This document shows, piece after piece, positions 26,182 through 35,532 of a stretch of DNA of 64,000 nucleotides (position 1 is its first letter; the number at the start of each line of letters is the position of its first letter). The notes beneath the pieces are model-generated. The model did no database searches, had not been told where the DNA came from, and saw nothing but the letters and a program-made list of their open reading frames with translations. Both the position numbers and the translations under genes were made by a program. This DNA comes from Actinomadura macra NBRC 14102 (GTDB taxonomy: Bacteria; Actinomycetota; Actinomycetes; Streptosporangiales; Streptosporangiaceae), in assembly GCF_001552215.1 (NCBI RefSeq), contig NZ_BCQT01000019.1, positions 1 through 64,000 on the forward strand. The letters run 5' to 3'.

Positions 26182-27639
26182 TCAGAAGGGATGCGGCGCG
26201 ATCTCGGGGCGCATCGTCACCCACTGCGTCTCGGTGAACGCCTCGATGTTGGCGTCCGGCCCGCCGAACCGCGATCCGTTGCCGGAGGCGGCCAGGCCGC
26301 CGAACGGGACGACGGGCTCGTCGTTCACGGTCTGGTCGTTGATGTGGACCAGCCCGGTCGGAACGGAGTCAGCGATCTTCATGGCCTGGCCGACGTCGCC
26401 GAGGATGCCCAGCGACAGGCCGTACTCGCTGTCGGCCGCCAGTGCGACGGCGTCGTCGACCGTCGCGAAGGGCACCACCGGCGCGACCGGACCGAACACC
26501 TCCTGCGCGTACGCGGGCATCTCCGGGCTGACCTCCGCGAGCACCGTCGGACGGTAGAACAGGCCCTCGTGGGTCCCGCCCGCCGCCAGCCGCGCGCCCG
26601 CCTCGACCGTGCCGCGGACCAACTCGTCCACATGTGCGAGCTGACGTTCGTCGATGATCGGACCCAGCGCGACCGGTCCTGCCGCCGGGTCGCCGACCGG
26701 CAACTTGTCGGCCTTGTCGGCCAGCGCGGCGACGTACTCCTCGTGCAGGCTCTCGTGGACGAGGTGCCGGCCCGTCGTCATGCAGATCTGGCCCTGGTGC
26801 AGGAACGAACCCCACGCGCCCGCCGACACCGCCTTGGACACGTCCGCGCCAGGCAGCACGATCAGCGCGTTGTTGCCGCCCAACTCCAGGTGCACACGCT
26901 TGAGCAGCCGCCCGCACACTTCGCCGATCTTGCGTCCGGCCGCGGTGGAGCCGGTGAAGGACACCACCCGCACCTCCGGCGCGGCGACGACGGCCTCGCC
27001 GGCCTCGCGGCCGCCCGGCAGCAGGTGCAGCAGCCCCTCGGGGAGCCCCGCCTCCTGGAACACACGCGCGAGCACCACCCCGCCGCAGACCGCGGTGCGA
27101 GGATCGGGCTTGAGCAGCACCGCGTTGCCCAGCGCCAGCGCCGGCGCCACCGAGCGCATCGACAGGATCAGCGGGAAGTTGAACGGCGAGATGACGCTCA
27201 CCACCCCGGCGGGACGGCGCCGCGCCAGGCTCCAGCGCGGCTGCGCCGACGGCAGGACCAGGCCCTGCGGATGCGAGGCCAGCGCCGCCGACTCGTAACA
27301 CAGGTTCGCGGCGAAATGCGTCTCCAGATCGGCCTTCGGCGGAATCGAGCCCGCCTCGCGGACGATCCAGTCCCGGATCTCCTCGGCATGATCCTCGAAC
27401 AGCCGGCCCGCGCGCCGCAGGATCGCCGCACGCTCCTCGTAGGGACGGGCCGCCCAGGCCCGCTGCGCCGCCGCGGCCGCCGACGCCGCGCCGGCGACGT
27501 CCGCGCCGTCGGCCTGGCCCAGGGTGCCGAGCGTGCCGCCGGTCGCGGGCTCGACGACGTCGTAGACGCCACCCCGCCCGGCGACCCAGCCGCCGTCAAA
27601 GATCTTGCCGGTCCACAGGCCGGGATCGAGCAGCGTCAT
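26182..27639 (-). CDS. Aromatic aldehyde dehydrogenase (benzaldehyde/vanillin type)
   Basis: This 485-residue NAD(P)-dependent aldehyde dehydrogenase has ISPFNFPLILSMRSVAPALALGNAVLLKPDP, the cofactor loop FTGSTAAGRKIG, the catalytic Glu in ELGGNNALIV and the catalytic Cys in GQICMT. The sequence resembles enzymes that oxidise benzaldehyde or vanillin to the acid. A perfect 15-bp palindrome 95 bases upstream (27734-27748) may be the site of its regulator. It is single and convergent with the small CxxC gene. Confidence 0.88.
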   Translation of the reverse strand: MTLLDPGLWTGKIFDGGWVAGRGGVYDVVEPATGGTLGTLGQADGADVAGAASAAAAAQRAWAARPYEERAAILRRAGRLFEDHAEEIRDWIVREAGSIPPKADLETHFAANLCYESAALASHPQGLVLPSAQPRWSLARRRPAGVVSVISPFNFPLILSMRSVAPALALGNAVLLKPDPRTAVCGGVVLARVFQEAGLPEGLLHLLPGGREAGEAVVAAPEVRVVSFTGSTAAGRKIGEVCGRLLKRVHLELGGNNALIVLPGADVSKAVSAGAWGSFLHQGQICMTTGRHLVHESLHEEYVAALADKADKLPVGDPAAGPVALGPIIDERQLAHVDELVRGTVEAGARLAAGGTHEGLFYRPTVLAEVSPEMPAYAQEVFGPVAPVVPFATVDDAVALAADSEYGLSLGILGDVGQAMKIADSVPTGLVHINDQTVNDEPVVPFGGLAASGNGSRFGGPDANIEAFTETQWVTMRPEIAPHPF

Positions 27640-27733
27640 CGTTCCTCCTCAGGTGGGGCGCGCGAAGATCCGCAGGGTGCACAGATCCCCTCCCCAAGCC
27701 TCACCATGCCGCGGGCGTGGGGGAACATCAGCT

Positions 27734-27748
27734 TTCCATTCAATGGAA
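27734..27748. promoter_or_regulatory. Perfect palindrome upstream of the aldehyde dehydrogenase
   Basis: TTCCATT-C-AATGGAA is a perfect dyad in a short AT-richer stretch about 95 bases before the start codon. IclR- and GntR-type regulators of aromatic catabolism use dyads of this form. No such gene is adjacent. Confidence 0.5.
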
Positions 27749-27828
27749 TGTGGAGAGAACACGGTGACGCGCCCCCGCCTGTGAATGGTCACCCAGCCGA
27801 ACGGCTGTCGCGGGGTGACGGAGTGGGT

Positions 27829-28181
27829 TCAAAGGTCGGGCCAGCCGCGTTGGAGGTGGGTGAACGCGGCGGTGAGCGCGGCTGGTGGGTCCGGCTCGGT
27901 GCCTGCGAGATCGGGGATTTCAAGGACGTAGCGCGCGAGTATGCGCAGGGAGACGTCGCCTGCGTCGCGGCCGGTCTGCTCGGCGATGGCGTGAGCGAGC
28001 GCGGCCTCGCAACTGGTCCACAGAGACCTGGCGTAGGCCCGCAGAGTCGGCGTGGAGATCACGAGTTCGGCGACGCGGCTGGACTCGGGATCGGGCGCGG
28101 GGTCGAAGGGGCCCCGCGTGGCGAGGAACCCGTGCAGAGCCTGCAGGATCGAGACTCCCTCCGCGCGTTGCCGGGCGCGCC
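27829..28181 (-). pseudogene. TetR-family regulator, N-terminus missing
   Basis: On the minus strand an uninterrupted frame reads RRARQRAEGVSILQALHGFL, then STPTLRAYARSLWTSCEAAL, and ends in LTAAFTHLQRGWPDL. This is the C-terminal ligand-binding half of a TetR regulator (MftR-like). Upstream the frame runs into the 5' edge of a short-chain dehydrogenase on the other strand. The helix-turn-helix domain and start codon are absent. An internal ATG at 28062 cannot restore function. Confidence 0.75.
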
Positions 28182-29078
28182 GAGGGCAAGACCTTCCTGG
28201 TCACCGGCGGTAACGCGGGCATCGGATACTTCGTTGCCGAGCAACTGGCCGGCGCCGGGGCCACCGTCATCCTCGGCAGCCGCGATACCACCAAGGCCGA
28301 AGCCGCGATGACCACGATCCGCTCCCGCGTCCCCGGCGCGGACCTGCGCAACCTCCGACTGGACCTCGCCGACCTCTCCTCGCTGAAGTCATCGGTGGAC
28401 GCGCTGGAGGACGACCGTCTCGACGCGGTCGTGTGCAACGCCGGCGTTCTGCTCGACCAGCGACGGCGGCGTCTGACCTCAGAGGGCCACGAGCTGATGT
28501 TCGGCACCAACCACCTCGGGCACTTCGTGCTGATCCGGTGGCTGATGCCCCTGCTCACGGCCACGCCGGCATCTCTGGTCGTCACCACCGGAAGCTTCGT
28601 GGGGAAATCCACGCGGCTGGATTTGAACGACCTCCAGAGCAGCCGGGACTACCAGCCAAAGCGCGCCTACGCCCGGTCGAAGCTGGCGCAGATGCTGTTC
28701 GGTTTCGAGCTCGACCGCCGCCTGCGTGCAGCCGGCAGCACGACGCTGAGCGTGGTGAACCACCCCGGCGGCGCGCTGGACTCCCTCACCCCGTCCCGGC
28801 CGCCGGTGCACGCCCGAAGCATCGGACAGCGGCTGCGCAGCCTGCCTGCCGGTCTCGTCCTGCAGGGCAAGGAAGCCGCGGCGTGGCCCGCCGTCCGAGC
28901 GGTACTCGACCCGTCCGTTCACGGCGGCCAGATGTGGGCCCCCCGCATGCTCGGGTTCCACGGCAAGCCCAGGCTCGAATCTCTCCGAGGCCAACTGGCC
29001 GACAGCACCCTCTCCGCCCGCATATGGGATGCAAGCGTCGACCTCACCGGCGTCGACCCAGGATCCGCTCTCGGGTGA
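28182..29078 (+). pseudogene. Short-chain dehydrogenase/reductase lacking its start
   Basis: From EGKTFLVTGGNAGIGYF onward this is a good SDR of about 299 residues with the TGxxxGIG cofactor site, VVCNAGVL and the YARSK catalytic pair (retinol dehydrogenase/oxidoreductase-like). The first 10 or so residues and any start codon are missing. In-frame sequence upstream belongs to the opposite-strand TetR fragment. The first possible starts lie far upstream or well inside the cofactor domain. The body has no internal stops, so the loss is recent or the gene uses an unusual start. Confidence 0.7.
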
Positions 29079-29251
29079 GAGCGACGATCATCGCGGCAGC
29101 GGGCCTTCCGGACCAGCGTGGTGCAAGCGATCGCAACGAACGCGCCCTCACGCCCCGATGGGGGTGTTCCGCAACCCGGTTCGAGTGAGGCATTCCCGGC
29201 TACGTGGAGTCATCGATGCGTCGCGGGGCATAGTCGGCTGAGGGGGAGCTG

Positions 29252-30481
29252 ATGGGGTGGCCAGAGAACGCGGTAGACCGGCATGAGGGGTTCGGTGAGC
29301 GGTTGCTCGGACAACTGCTCGACCGGGCGCACGAGATGCCGCCGCAGCTCATCGCTCCATTGGTCGCCGAGGAGGTGCGCGCGATCGGCGGCCGGGACGT
29401 CTCGATCCTGTTGCAGGACTATGCCCAGGTGTCACTCGTGCCGCTGCCGGGCAGGGGCCTTACTGGCGGTGAACCACTGCCCCTGGAGGGTTCCCCCGCA
29501 GGGCGTGCGTTTCTGTCGGAGACCGTGGTCGAACACCCGCAGACCGACGGCATACGCATGTTCCTGCCGCTGCTGGACGGCAGTGACGAGATCGGCGTGA
29601 TGGCCCTGACCTTGCGCAAGGTCAATGACGACGACCGCAGGTTGCTGCGGCGGCTCGCGGGCCTGGTCGCCGACATGCTGGTGACCAAGAACAGCTACAC
29701 CGACCAGTTCTTTCTGACACGACGGCGTGAGCCGATGAGCGTATCCGCGGAGATCCAATGGTCGCTGCTGCCCCCGCTCACCATGACGACGCCGCAGGTC
29801 GCCGTCGCCGGAATCCTGGAACCCGCCTATGACGTCGCAGGCGACAGCCTCGACTACGCCCTCAACGACGACATCCTGCACTTCGCCATGATCGACGCGA
29901 TGGGCCACGGCCTGAACGCCGCCGTACTGGCCACCGTTGCCGTGGGCGCCTATCGGCACGCCAGGCGCTATGAAGCCGGCCTCGCCGAGCTGTACTCGTT
30001 CATGGACACCGCCATCGACGCGCAGTTCGGTCCCGATCAGTTCGTCACCGCGCAGATGATGCGCCTGAACATCGGGAGGGGGCACCTGGAATGGGTCAAC
30101 GCCGGTCACCCGGCGCCGATGCTGATCCGTGACCACCGTGTCATCGGCACGCTGGAGGGTCCCGGCACGCTGCCGGTCGGATTCGGTGGCTCGACACCTC
30201 AGGTCAACAGTGAACAACTCCGCCCCGGCGACCGGGTCCTGGCCTACACCGACGGGCTCGTCGAAGAGCACACCGCCGGCGGGGAACAGTTCGGTGAGGA
30301 GCGCTTGATCGCCACCATTGAACGCGTCGGGCCCGCCAGCGTGACCGTGCAGCAGATGGTGCGGGACCTTTCCCACACGCTCAAGCGGGAAAGAGGCGGC
30401 ATCACCAGCGACGACGCCAGCCTCTTCCTCATCGAGTGGCGCGGGGGCAGCGCCGATCACCTCACCAGACCACTTCTGTGA
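29252..30481 (+). CDS. SpoIIE/RsbU-type serine phosphatase with a GAF-like domain
   Basis: This 409-residue protein has an N-terminal GAF-like sensory region (about 20-150) and a PPM phosphatase domain (about 170-405). The metal and active-site motifs are visible: YDVAGDSLDYAL, AMIDAMGHGLNAAVL, VLAYTDGLVEEH and SDDASLFLIEW. Such phosphatases dephosphorylate anti-anti-sigma factors and release alternative sigma factors. GGGGGAG precedes the ATG. No anti-sigma gene is adjacent, so the partner is unknown. A stress sigma factor like the one expected for the gvp promoters is a possible distant target. Confidence 0.86.
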   Translation: MGWPENAVDRHEGFGERLLGQLLDRAHEMPPQLIAPLVAEEVRAIGGRDVSILLQDYAQVSLVPLPGRGLTGGEPLPLEGSPAGRAFLSETVVEHPQTDGIRMFLPLLDGSDEIGVMALTLRKVNDDDRRLLRRLAGLVADMLVTKNSYTDQFFLTRRREPMSVSAEIQWSLLPPLTMTTPQVAVAGILEPAYDVAGDSLDYALNDDILHFAMIDAMGHGLNAAVLATVAVGAYRHARRYEAGLAELYSFMDTAIDAQFGPDQFVTAQMMRLNIGRGHLEWVNAGHPAPMLIRDHRVIGTLEGPGTLPVGFGGSTPQVNSEQLRPGDRVLAYTDGLVEEHTAGGEQFGEERLIATIERVGPASVTVQQMVRDLSHTLKRERGGITSDDASLFLIEWRGGSADHLTRPLL

Positions 30482-30534
30482 CCTGTCGCGGCGTTTCGTT
30501 GTCCAACGTGGTTCCCTGACCTCGCGGTATGGCG

Positions 30535-31569
30535 TCATGCGACGGTTACGACGACCTTGCCGAAGGCCCCGCGGTCAAGATGATCAAGGGCGGACGGCAG
30601 GTCGGCGAGTGGGTATCGGGAGGCGATGACCGGACTGATGCCGATCCGGTCGACGGCGCGGACGAGGTTCTCAAGGGCGCGGCGGTGGCCGACCTGGATG
30701 CCGTCGATGGTCAGCTTCTTGCGGGCCAGGTGCGCGATGCCGCCGGAGATCTCATAGCCGTTGAGGATGCCGATCAGTGAGATGCGGCCGCCGACCGCGG
30801 CGGCCTCGATCGAACGCGCCAGATGGTGACCGCCGATGGTTTCGAGGATGTGGTCGGCGCCCTGATCATCGGTGAGGGAGTAGACGGCTTCGACCCAATC
30901 GCTCGTGGTTCTGTTGATCCCGTGGGCAGCGCCCAGGGCCTTGGCGTCTGCGAGCTTGGCGTCGTCGCCTGAGATCACGATCACCTCGGCGCCGTGCGCG
31001 GCCGCGATCTGCAGGCCGAACAGAGCGACTCCGCCCGTGCCCTGCACCACCACGGTCTGACCCGCGCGCAGGTGTCCGTTTTCGATGAGGGCGTTCCAGG
31101 CGGTCAGCCCGGCCATCGGGAGCGTGCTCGCCTCGGCGTCGTTGAGGCCGTCGGGAGCGCGCACCGCCCAGTTCTGGTTCAGAAGCGCATACTCGGCCAG
31201 AACGCCGGGGTAGTGCCCGCTGCCGAGCGCTTCGGGTCCGCCAAGGCGTGCGTTGCCGGGGCCAGGGCCGTCGATCCAGTCCGGAAGGCATGTGGAGATC
31301 ACTCGATCGCCCGGCGTGAACCGATCGACACCCGCGCCGATGGCGGCGACCACTCCGGCCATGTCCGAGCCTGGTACGAAGGGCTCGGGCTCGGGGAAGA
31401 TCATGGTGAGCCCGTCGTCGATCGCCAGGTGGTCGCGGAAGTTCAGCGCGACTGCGGCGACCCTCACCAGGATCTGTCCCGGCGCCGGTGTGGGGATCGG
31501 ACCTTCGGCGAGTTCGAGGTTGTCGCGGCCGGCCGCGCTCATCGTCCAGTACTTCATGACGTCAGTCAT
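30535..31569 (-). CDS. Zinc-type alcohol dehydrogenase/quinone reductase family protein
   Basis: This 344-residue medium-chain dehydrogenase/reductase has the N-terminal GroES-like domain with NFRDHLAI and the GSDMAGVVAAIGAGV segment. The nucleotide-binding loop appears as GTGGVALFGLQIAAAHGAEVI. The catalytic-zinc Cys and His are replaced, which points to a zinc-independent NADPH reductase. It is divergent from an XRE regulator. Confidence 0.85.
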   Translation of the reverse strand: MTDVMKYWTMSAAGRDNLELAEGPIPTPAPGQILVRVAAVALNFRDHLAIDDGLTMIFPEPEPFVPGSDMAGVVAAIGAGVDRFTPGDRVISTCLPDWIDGPGPGNARLGGPEALGSGHYPGVLAEYALLNQNWAVRAPDGLNDAEASTLPMAGLTAWNALIENGHLRAGQTVVVQGTGGVALFGLQIAAAHGAEVIVISGDDAKLADAKALGAAHGINRTTSDWVEAVYSLTDDQGADHILETIGGHHLARSIEAAAVGGRISLIGILNGYEISGGIAHLARKKLTIDGIQVGHRRALENLVRAVDRIGISPVIASRYPLADLPSALDHLDRGAFGKVVVTVA

Positions 31570-31889
31570 CTGCGAGCGAGTTTCGCGACCACGAGTCAGC
31601 CGGTGAAAGCGCTCGCGCGGAAATGGCGACCTGCATTTCGATCTCCTGTGTCGACTAGGCGATGTCCCATGTCACATCACGCACCAGGACCTCGGGGCCT
31701 GCCCGACCGGGAACGGTGGGGCAGCCGTCCGGGGCCCACCGCATTGCGCGATTCGATGCGTGGAGCCGCATGCGGTACTTACTGTCGCCACACCGGGGGC
31801 CGGCGGCCACACCCTGGCGTGGGTACTCAGCTGTTGCCTGGCACCGGGAGGGCCAGGCACACAACCGGCAGCGAAGGCACAATGGACGC
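31570..31889. other. Divergent intergenic region with a 12-bp direct repeat
   Basis: This 320-base gap between the dehydrogenase and the XRE gene shows no gene. GCGAAGGCACAA occurs at 31871-31882 and again at 31893-31904, straddling the XRE start codon. It may be an operator pair or a chance duplication. Confidence 0.4.
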
Positions 31890-32774
31890 ATGCGCGAAGG
31901 CACAACGCTCGGCGACTTCCTGCGCACCCGCCGCGGCAGGCTGACGCCCGGGGACGTGGGCATCACCTCCTACGGCGCTCGCCGGGTCCCCGGGCTGCGC
32001 CGCGAAGAACTCGCCCAGCTCGCCGGGGTGAGCGTGACCTACTACACCCGGCTGGAGCAGGGGCAAAGTCACCAGGCGTCACCATCGGTGATCGAGGCCC
32101 TGGCCGACGCACTCCGGCTGAGCGATGCCGAACGCGCCTACCTGCACACCCTGGTCCGGCCCGCCCCGGCCAGGCCTCGTCGTCCGGCCAAACCGGCGAC
32201 CGCGCGTCCGGGTACGCGCCGGCTTCTCGACGCCTTGAGCGACGTACCGGCCATCGTCATCGGCACCCGCACCGAGGTGTTGGCCTGGAACACGCTCGGC
32301 CACCAACTGCTCGCCGGGCACCTCGACCCCGACGCCCCCGACCGCCCCGCGGATCGCCCGAACCTGACCGGGATGCTGTTCCTGGATCCGCACCACCGTG
32401 ACCTCTACCCCCGATGGGAGACCGCGGCCGCCTGCGCCGTGGCCTCCCTCAGAATCACGGCGGGCCGCGACAACAACGACCGTGAGCTGGCCGAACTGAT
32501 CGGCGATCTGTCCCTGAACAGCGAGGAGTTCTCCGCCTTGTGGTCCAGGCACCCGGTCGCCAACCACGCTTACGGCACGCGGCACCTACGACACCCCGAG
32601 GTCGGAGAACTCATCCTCGAACTCGAAACCCTGACCCTGGCCGACGGCTCAGGCCACCGCATCCTCATGTACAGCGCCCCGGTCGGCGACCCCTCCCACG
32701 CCGCACTGCAACTCCTGCGCATGAGGCCGACGGCCACCGAACATGACAGCGCATCACCAACAAGCACGCACTAG
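31890..32774 (+). CDS. XRE-family regulator with MmyB-like ligand domain
   Basis: This 294-residue protein has an N-terminal Cro/C1-type helix-turn-helix (RREELAQLAGVSVTYYTRLEQGQ, about residues 34-56). A C-terminal MmyB-like PAS fold follows (about 105-280, with VLAWNTLGHQLL and RHPVANHAYGTRHLRHPEVG) that binds fatty-acid-like ligands in relatives. These proteins often regulate a divergent dehydrogenase, as in this arrangement. The ATG at 31890 begins the conserved part. Confidence 0.87.
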   Translation: MREGTTLGDFLRTRRGRLTPGDVGITSYGARRVPGLRREELAQLAGVSVTYYTRLEQGQSHQASPSVIEALADALRLSDAERAYLHTLVRPAPARPRRPAKPATARPGTRRLLDALSDVPAIVIGTRTEVLAWNTLGHQLLAGHLDPDAPDRPADRPNLTGMLFLDPHHRDLYPRWETAAACAVASLRITAGRDNNDRELAELIGDLSLNSEEFSALWSRHPVANHAYGTRHLRHPEVGELILELETLTLADGSGHRILMYSAPVGDPSHAALQLLRMRPTATEHDSASPTSTH

Positions 32775-32781
32775 ATCACCG

Positions 32782-33303
32782 ATGCCGAGTGTGCGTATCC
32801 AGCCGTGGTCCGAGGACGACCTCGACCTGCTGCGCCGCGTCAACGCCCCCGAGATGAAGGAGCACCTCGGCGGCCCCGAGACCGAGGAGCAGGTACGCGT
32901 GCGTCACGCGCGCTACCTGCGGAGCGACGACATCGGCGGCCAGATGTACCGGATCGTCGCCGACGGGGAGCCCGCCGGCACGGTCGGTTTCTGGTCGCGC
33001 GACTGGCGGGACGAGCCGGTCTACGAGAGCGGCTGGAGCGTCCTGCCGGGGTTCCAGCGTCGGGGCGTCGCGGTCGCCGCCGTCCGGGAGGTCGTCGCCG
33101 CCGCCCGCGACCGCGGCGGGCGCCGCTACCTGCACGCCTTCCCGTCCGTGGAGCATGTGGCGTCCAACGGCGTCTGCCGCAAGGCCGGGTTCGTCCTGGT
33201 GGGGGAGTGTGACTTCGAGTACCCGCCCGGCCACATCATGCGCTCCAACGAGTGGCGCTTCGATCTAGGCGTGGCCGCCGACCGTGACGGGGCCCACCGT
33301 TAG
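32782..33303 (+). CDS. GNAT N-acetyltransferase
   Basis: This 173-residue protein has the GNAT acetyl-CoA motif SVLPGFQRRGVAVAAVREVV (about 83-102) and a C-terminal SNGVCRKAGFVLVGE motif, as in RimJ/RimL-like enzymes. The start at 32782 lies just after the XRE stop. An ATG at 32743 inside that gene is possible. Its end overlaps the end of the convergent glycosylase-like gene by 39 bases. The substrate is unknown. Confidence 0.83.
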   Translation: MPSVRIQPWSEDDLDLLRRVNAPEMKEHLGGPETEEQVRVRHARYLRSDDIGGQMYRIVADGEPAGTVGFWSRDWRDEPVYESGWSVLPGFQRRGVAVAAVREVVAAARDRGGRRYLHAFPSVEHVASNGVCRKAGFVLVGECDFEYPPGHIMRSNEWRFDLGVAADRDGAHR

Positions 33304-34413
33304 CTCCGGACGGGCCTCCAGGACGTGCGCCACGCGCTCGACCTGCTCGTCCAACTGCGCGCGTCGCGCCCGCCCGAACGGGACGAGCGGCTCCACCGTC
33401 ACGTCGATCCGGCGGCCGGAGCGCCGCTGGTGCCACACGCCCCCGACGACGCCGTCCACCAGCATCATCTGGAAGTTGCCGGGCAGGGCCCGATCGGACG
33501 CGCGTCCCGGATACAGCAGCGAGGACGGCTGGTTGCCGACCCGGTAGGCGTAGCCGTCGAAGTAGGGCAGCAGCCGCACGCCCCTTGCCGGCTCCTGCGG
33601 CGCGCCGGTGTCCCCGGCGGCGACCCAGGCGGTCGAGCCCTCCACGTCCACCGGCTCCAGATCGAGGGACGCGAACAGCTCCGCCGCCCACGGCCGGGGG
33701 GCGTTCAGCCAGTGCGCGAACCGTTCCGGCGTCGAGGGACCGTAGGCGTGCAAATAGGTTTCCACCATCCCTCCGAGCGCCCCCGTGGCCTCCATCGGGC
33801 GAAAGCCGGGGATTCGCCGACGCGGACTGGAGTAGGTGACCTTCCGTCCCCGCGCCGGTCCGAAGCACAGCGCGCCCTGGCTGCCCGCGAGTGCCATGGC
33901 CTGCCGCCACCGTGGCCAGAAGGTCTGGAACGCCGGCATCACCAGGTCTCCGGCCCACGGCCCGGTCCGCTCGACCACGGCCTCGCCCAACTCGTCCACG
34001 GTCATGTCGGCCTCCGCGAGGGCGGCGCCGATCGCCGCGACCACCGCGGCGGTCTGCTCCGGCGTCATCCGCACCGGATCGGGGAAGGGGCTCGTCGCGG
34101 GCGGGAGCGCCGACAGCGCCCCCACCCACATGGGCAGGTCCTGCGCCGGGAGCAGGTGCACCGTTCCCCGGGGGCCGTAGGTCTTGACGAGGGTCTGCTG
34201 GTCCCACAGTGCCTTCCGCACGTCCATGCGAGTGGCGCCGTCCATCCGCATGCCGATCCCCAACTCCGCCGCCGACATCACCTGGGCGTGGACGCCGGCG
34301 ACGTCCGCCACGACCCGCGCCGCACCGTCCGACGACGCGACCGTCAACGCGTGGCGGTCCAGCCGCCGCGCGCACACCTGAGCCCACGACAGCGCTTTCC
34401 CTGCCTTCGACAT
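33265..34413 (-). CDS. AlkZ/YcaQ-like winged-helix DNA glycosylase family protein
   Basis: This 382-residue protein of the HTH_42 family is formed from tandem winged helices with no classical transcription-factor features. In AlkZ from an azinomycin producer and in YcaQ, related proteins excise bulky or cross-linking base adducts using a Gln-x-Gln or Gln-x-Asp pair near residue 40. At that place this protein reads VHAQVMSAAEL (His42, Gln44). AAGGAGGAGC precedes the ATG at 34413, so the upstream in-frame ATG at 34458 is not needed. It is divergent from a WYL regulator. DNA repair or genotoxin resistance is the likely role, by family. Confidence 0.78.
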   Translation of the reverse strand: MSKAGKALSWAQVCARRLDRHALTVASSDGAARVVADVAGVHAQVMSAAELGIGMRMDGATRMDVRKALWDQQTLVKTYGPRGTVHLLPAQDLPMWVGALSALPPATSPFPDPVRMTPEQTAAVVAAIGAALAEADMTVDELGEAVVERTGPWAGDLVMPAFQTFWPRWRQAMALAGSQGALCFGPARGRKVTYSSPRRRIPGFRPMEATGALGGMVETYLHAYGPSTPERFAHWLNAPRPWAAELFASLDLEPVDVEGSTAWVAAGDTGAPQEPARGVRLLPYFDGYAYRVGNQPSSLLYPGRASDRALPGNFQMMLVDGVVGGVWHQRRSGRRIDVTVEPLVPFGRARRAQLDEQVERVAHVLEARPELTVGPVTVGGHA

Positions 34414-34468
34414 CAGCTCCTCCTTGCTCCCTGACACCGCGCCACAGGGGGCCAACACTAGGAGCGAT

Positions 34469-34489
34469 TTAGGCCAGGTTTTGTCCTAA
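34469..34489. promoter_or_regulatory. Inverted repeat in the divergent gap before the WYL regulator
   Basis: TTAGG and CCTAA face each other across 11 bases, 19 bases before the WYL start and 55 before the glycosylase-like gene. It could serve as the operator for both genes. Confidence 0.4.
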
Positions 34490-34508
34490 GCTGCGGCATG
34501 CTGGAGAT

Positions 34509-35477
34509 ATGGCCGACGCGTCGATGCGCTTGCTGAACCTGCTGTCCCTCCTCCAGACGCCCCGCGAATGGCCTGGCGGCGAGCTCGCGCAACGCCTGGC
34601 CGTCAGCGGCCGGACCGTCCGCCGCGACATCGAACGGCTCCGCGAGCTCGGCTACCCCGTCGAGGCGACCAAGGGCCCCGACGGCGGGTACCGCCTGGTC
34701 GCCGGCACCGCGATGCCGCCCCTGCTGCTGGACGACGAGGAGGCCGTGGCCATCACGGTCGGCCTGCGCACCGCCACCGGACACCCCGTCGACGGCATCG
34801 GCGAGGTCTCGGCCCGCGCCCTGGCGAAGCTGGAGCAGGTCCTCCCCTCCCGCCTGCGGCACCGCGTCGCCTCTCTGGGCGCGGCCACCGTCCCGCTGTC
34901 CTGGCTCGGCGCGGAGGCGACCACGGTCGATCCCGCGCACCTGGCCACGTTCGCCGCCGCCGTCGCCAACCGCGAGCGCGTCCGCTTCACCTACCTGTCC
35001 GGGGACGGCACCCCCACCCGCCGCCTGGCCGAGCCGCACCACATCGTCCCGACAGGCCGGCGCTGGTACCTCATCGCCTACGACGTGGACCGCGACGACT
35101 GGCGCACGTTCCGCGTTGACCGCATCGTCGACCCCCATCCCACCGGCCAGCGCCGAACCCCTCGCGCCGTTCCCGGCGGCGACGCCGCCGCGTTCCTCAA
35201 GCGCCAGTTGCTCTCTCTCGCCCCTACCTATCGTGCCGAGGTGACGGTGCACCTGCCCGCCGACCAGGTCATCGCGCGACTCGGTGCCGCCTCCGAGGAC
35301 GTGCGGCCGCTCGATGACGGCCGGTGCCATCTCCGGCATCGGGCCGACACCCTCGAATGGCTCGCCGCCCGCCTCCTCATGCTCGGCTGCGAGTTCGAGG
35401 TGCACGACCCGCCCGAACTCCGCACCCACCTCCGCGGCTTGGCCGCGCGAGCCACGGCGGCCGCCCGGGGCCGATGA
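34509..35477 (+). CDS. HTH-WYL transcriptional regulator (second copy)
   Basis: This 322-residue regulator has an HTH (SGRTVRRDIERLRELGYPVEA, about 33-53), a WYL domain (RRWYLIAYDVDRDDWRTFRVDRI) and a WCX tail. It is the same length as the protein at 9761 and clearly related to it. It is divergent from the AlkZ-like gene. WYL regulators in actinobacteria often control DNA-damage genes, so the glycosylase is a reasonable target, though this is inferred. Confidence 0.88.
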   Translation: MADASMRLLNLLSLLQTPREWPGGELAQRLAVSGRTVRRDIERLRELGYPVEATKGPDGGYRLVAGTAMPPLLLDDEEAVAITVGLRTATGHPVDGIGEVSARALAKLEQVLPSRLRHRVASLGAATVPLSWLGAEATTVDPAHLATFAAAVANRERVRFTYLSGDGTPTRRLAEPHHIVPTGRRWYLIAYDVDRDDWRTFRVDRIVDPHPTGQRRTPRAVPGGDAAAFLKRQLLSLAPTYRAEVTVHLPADQVIARLGAASEDVRPLDDGRCHLRHRADTLEWLAARLLMLGCEFEVHDPPELRTHLRGLAARATAAARGR

Positions 35478-35532
35478 TCGTGTGCCGCCGATCGAGGCCC
35501 GTCGTGCGAAACGGCGGCCATGCCACGGCCGC

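Noticed and set aside
31871..31904. 12-bp direct repeat around the XRE start taken as a mobile-element target duplication
   Set aside because: Only 10 bases separate the copies and no transposase or terminal repeats are present, so it was kept only as a possible operator.
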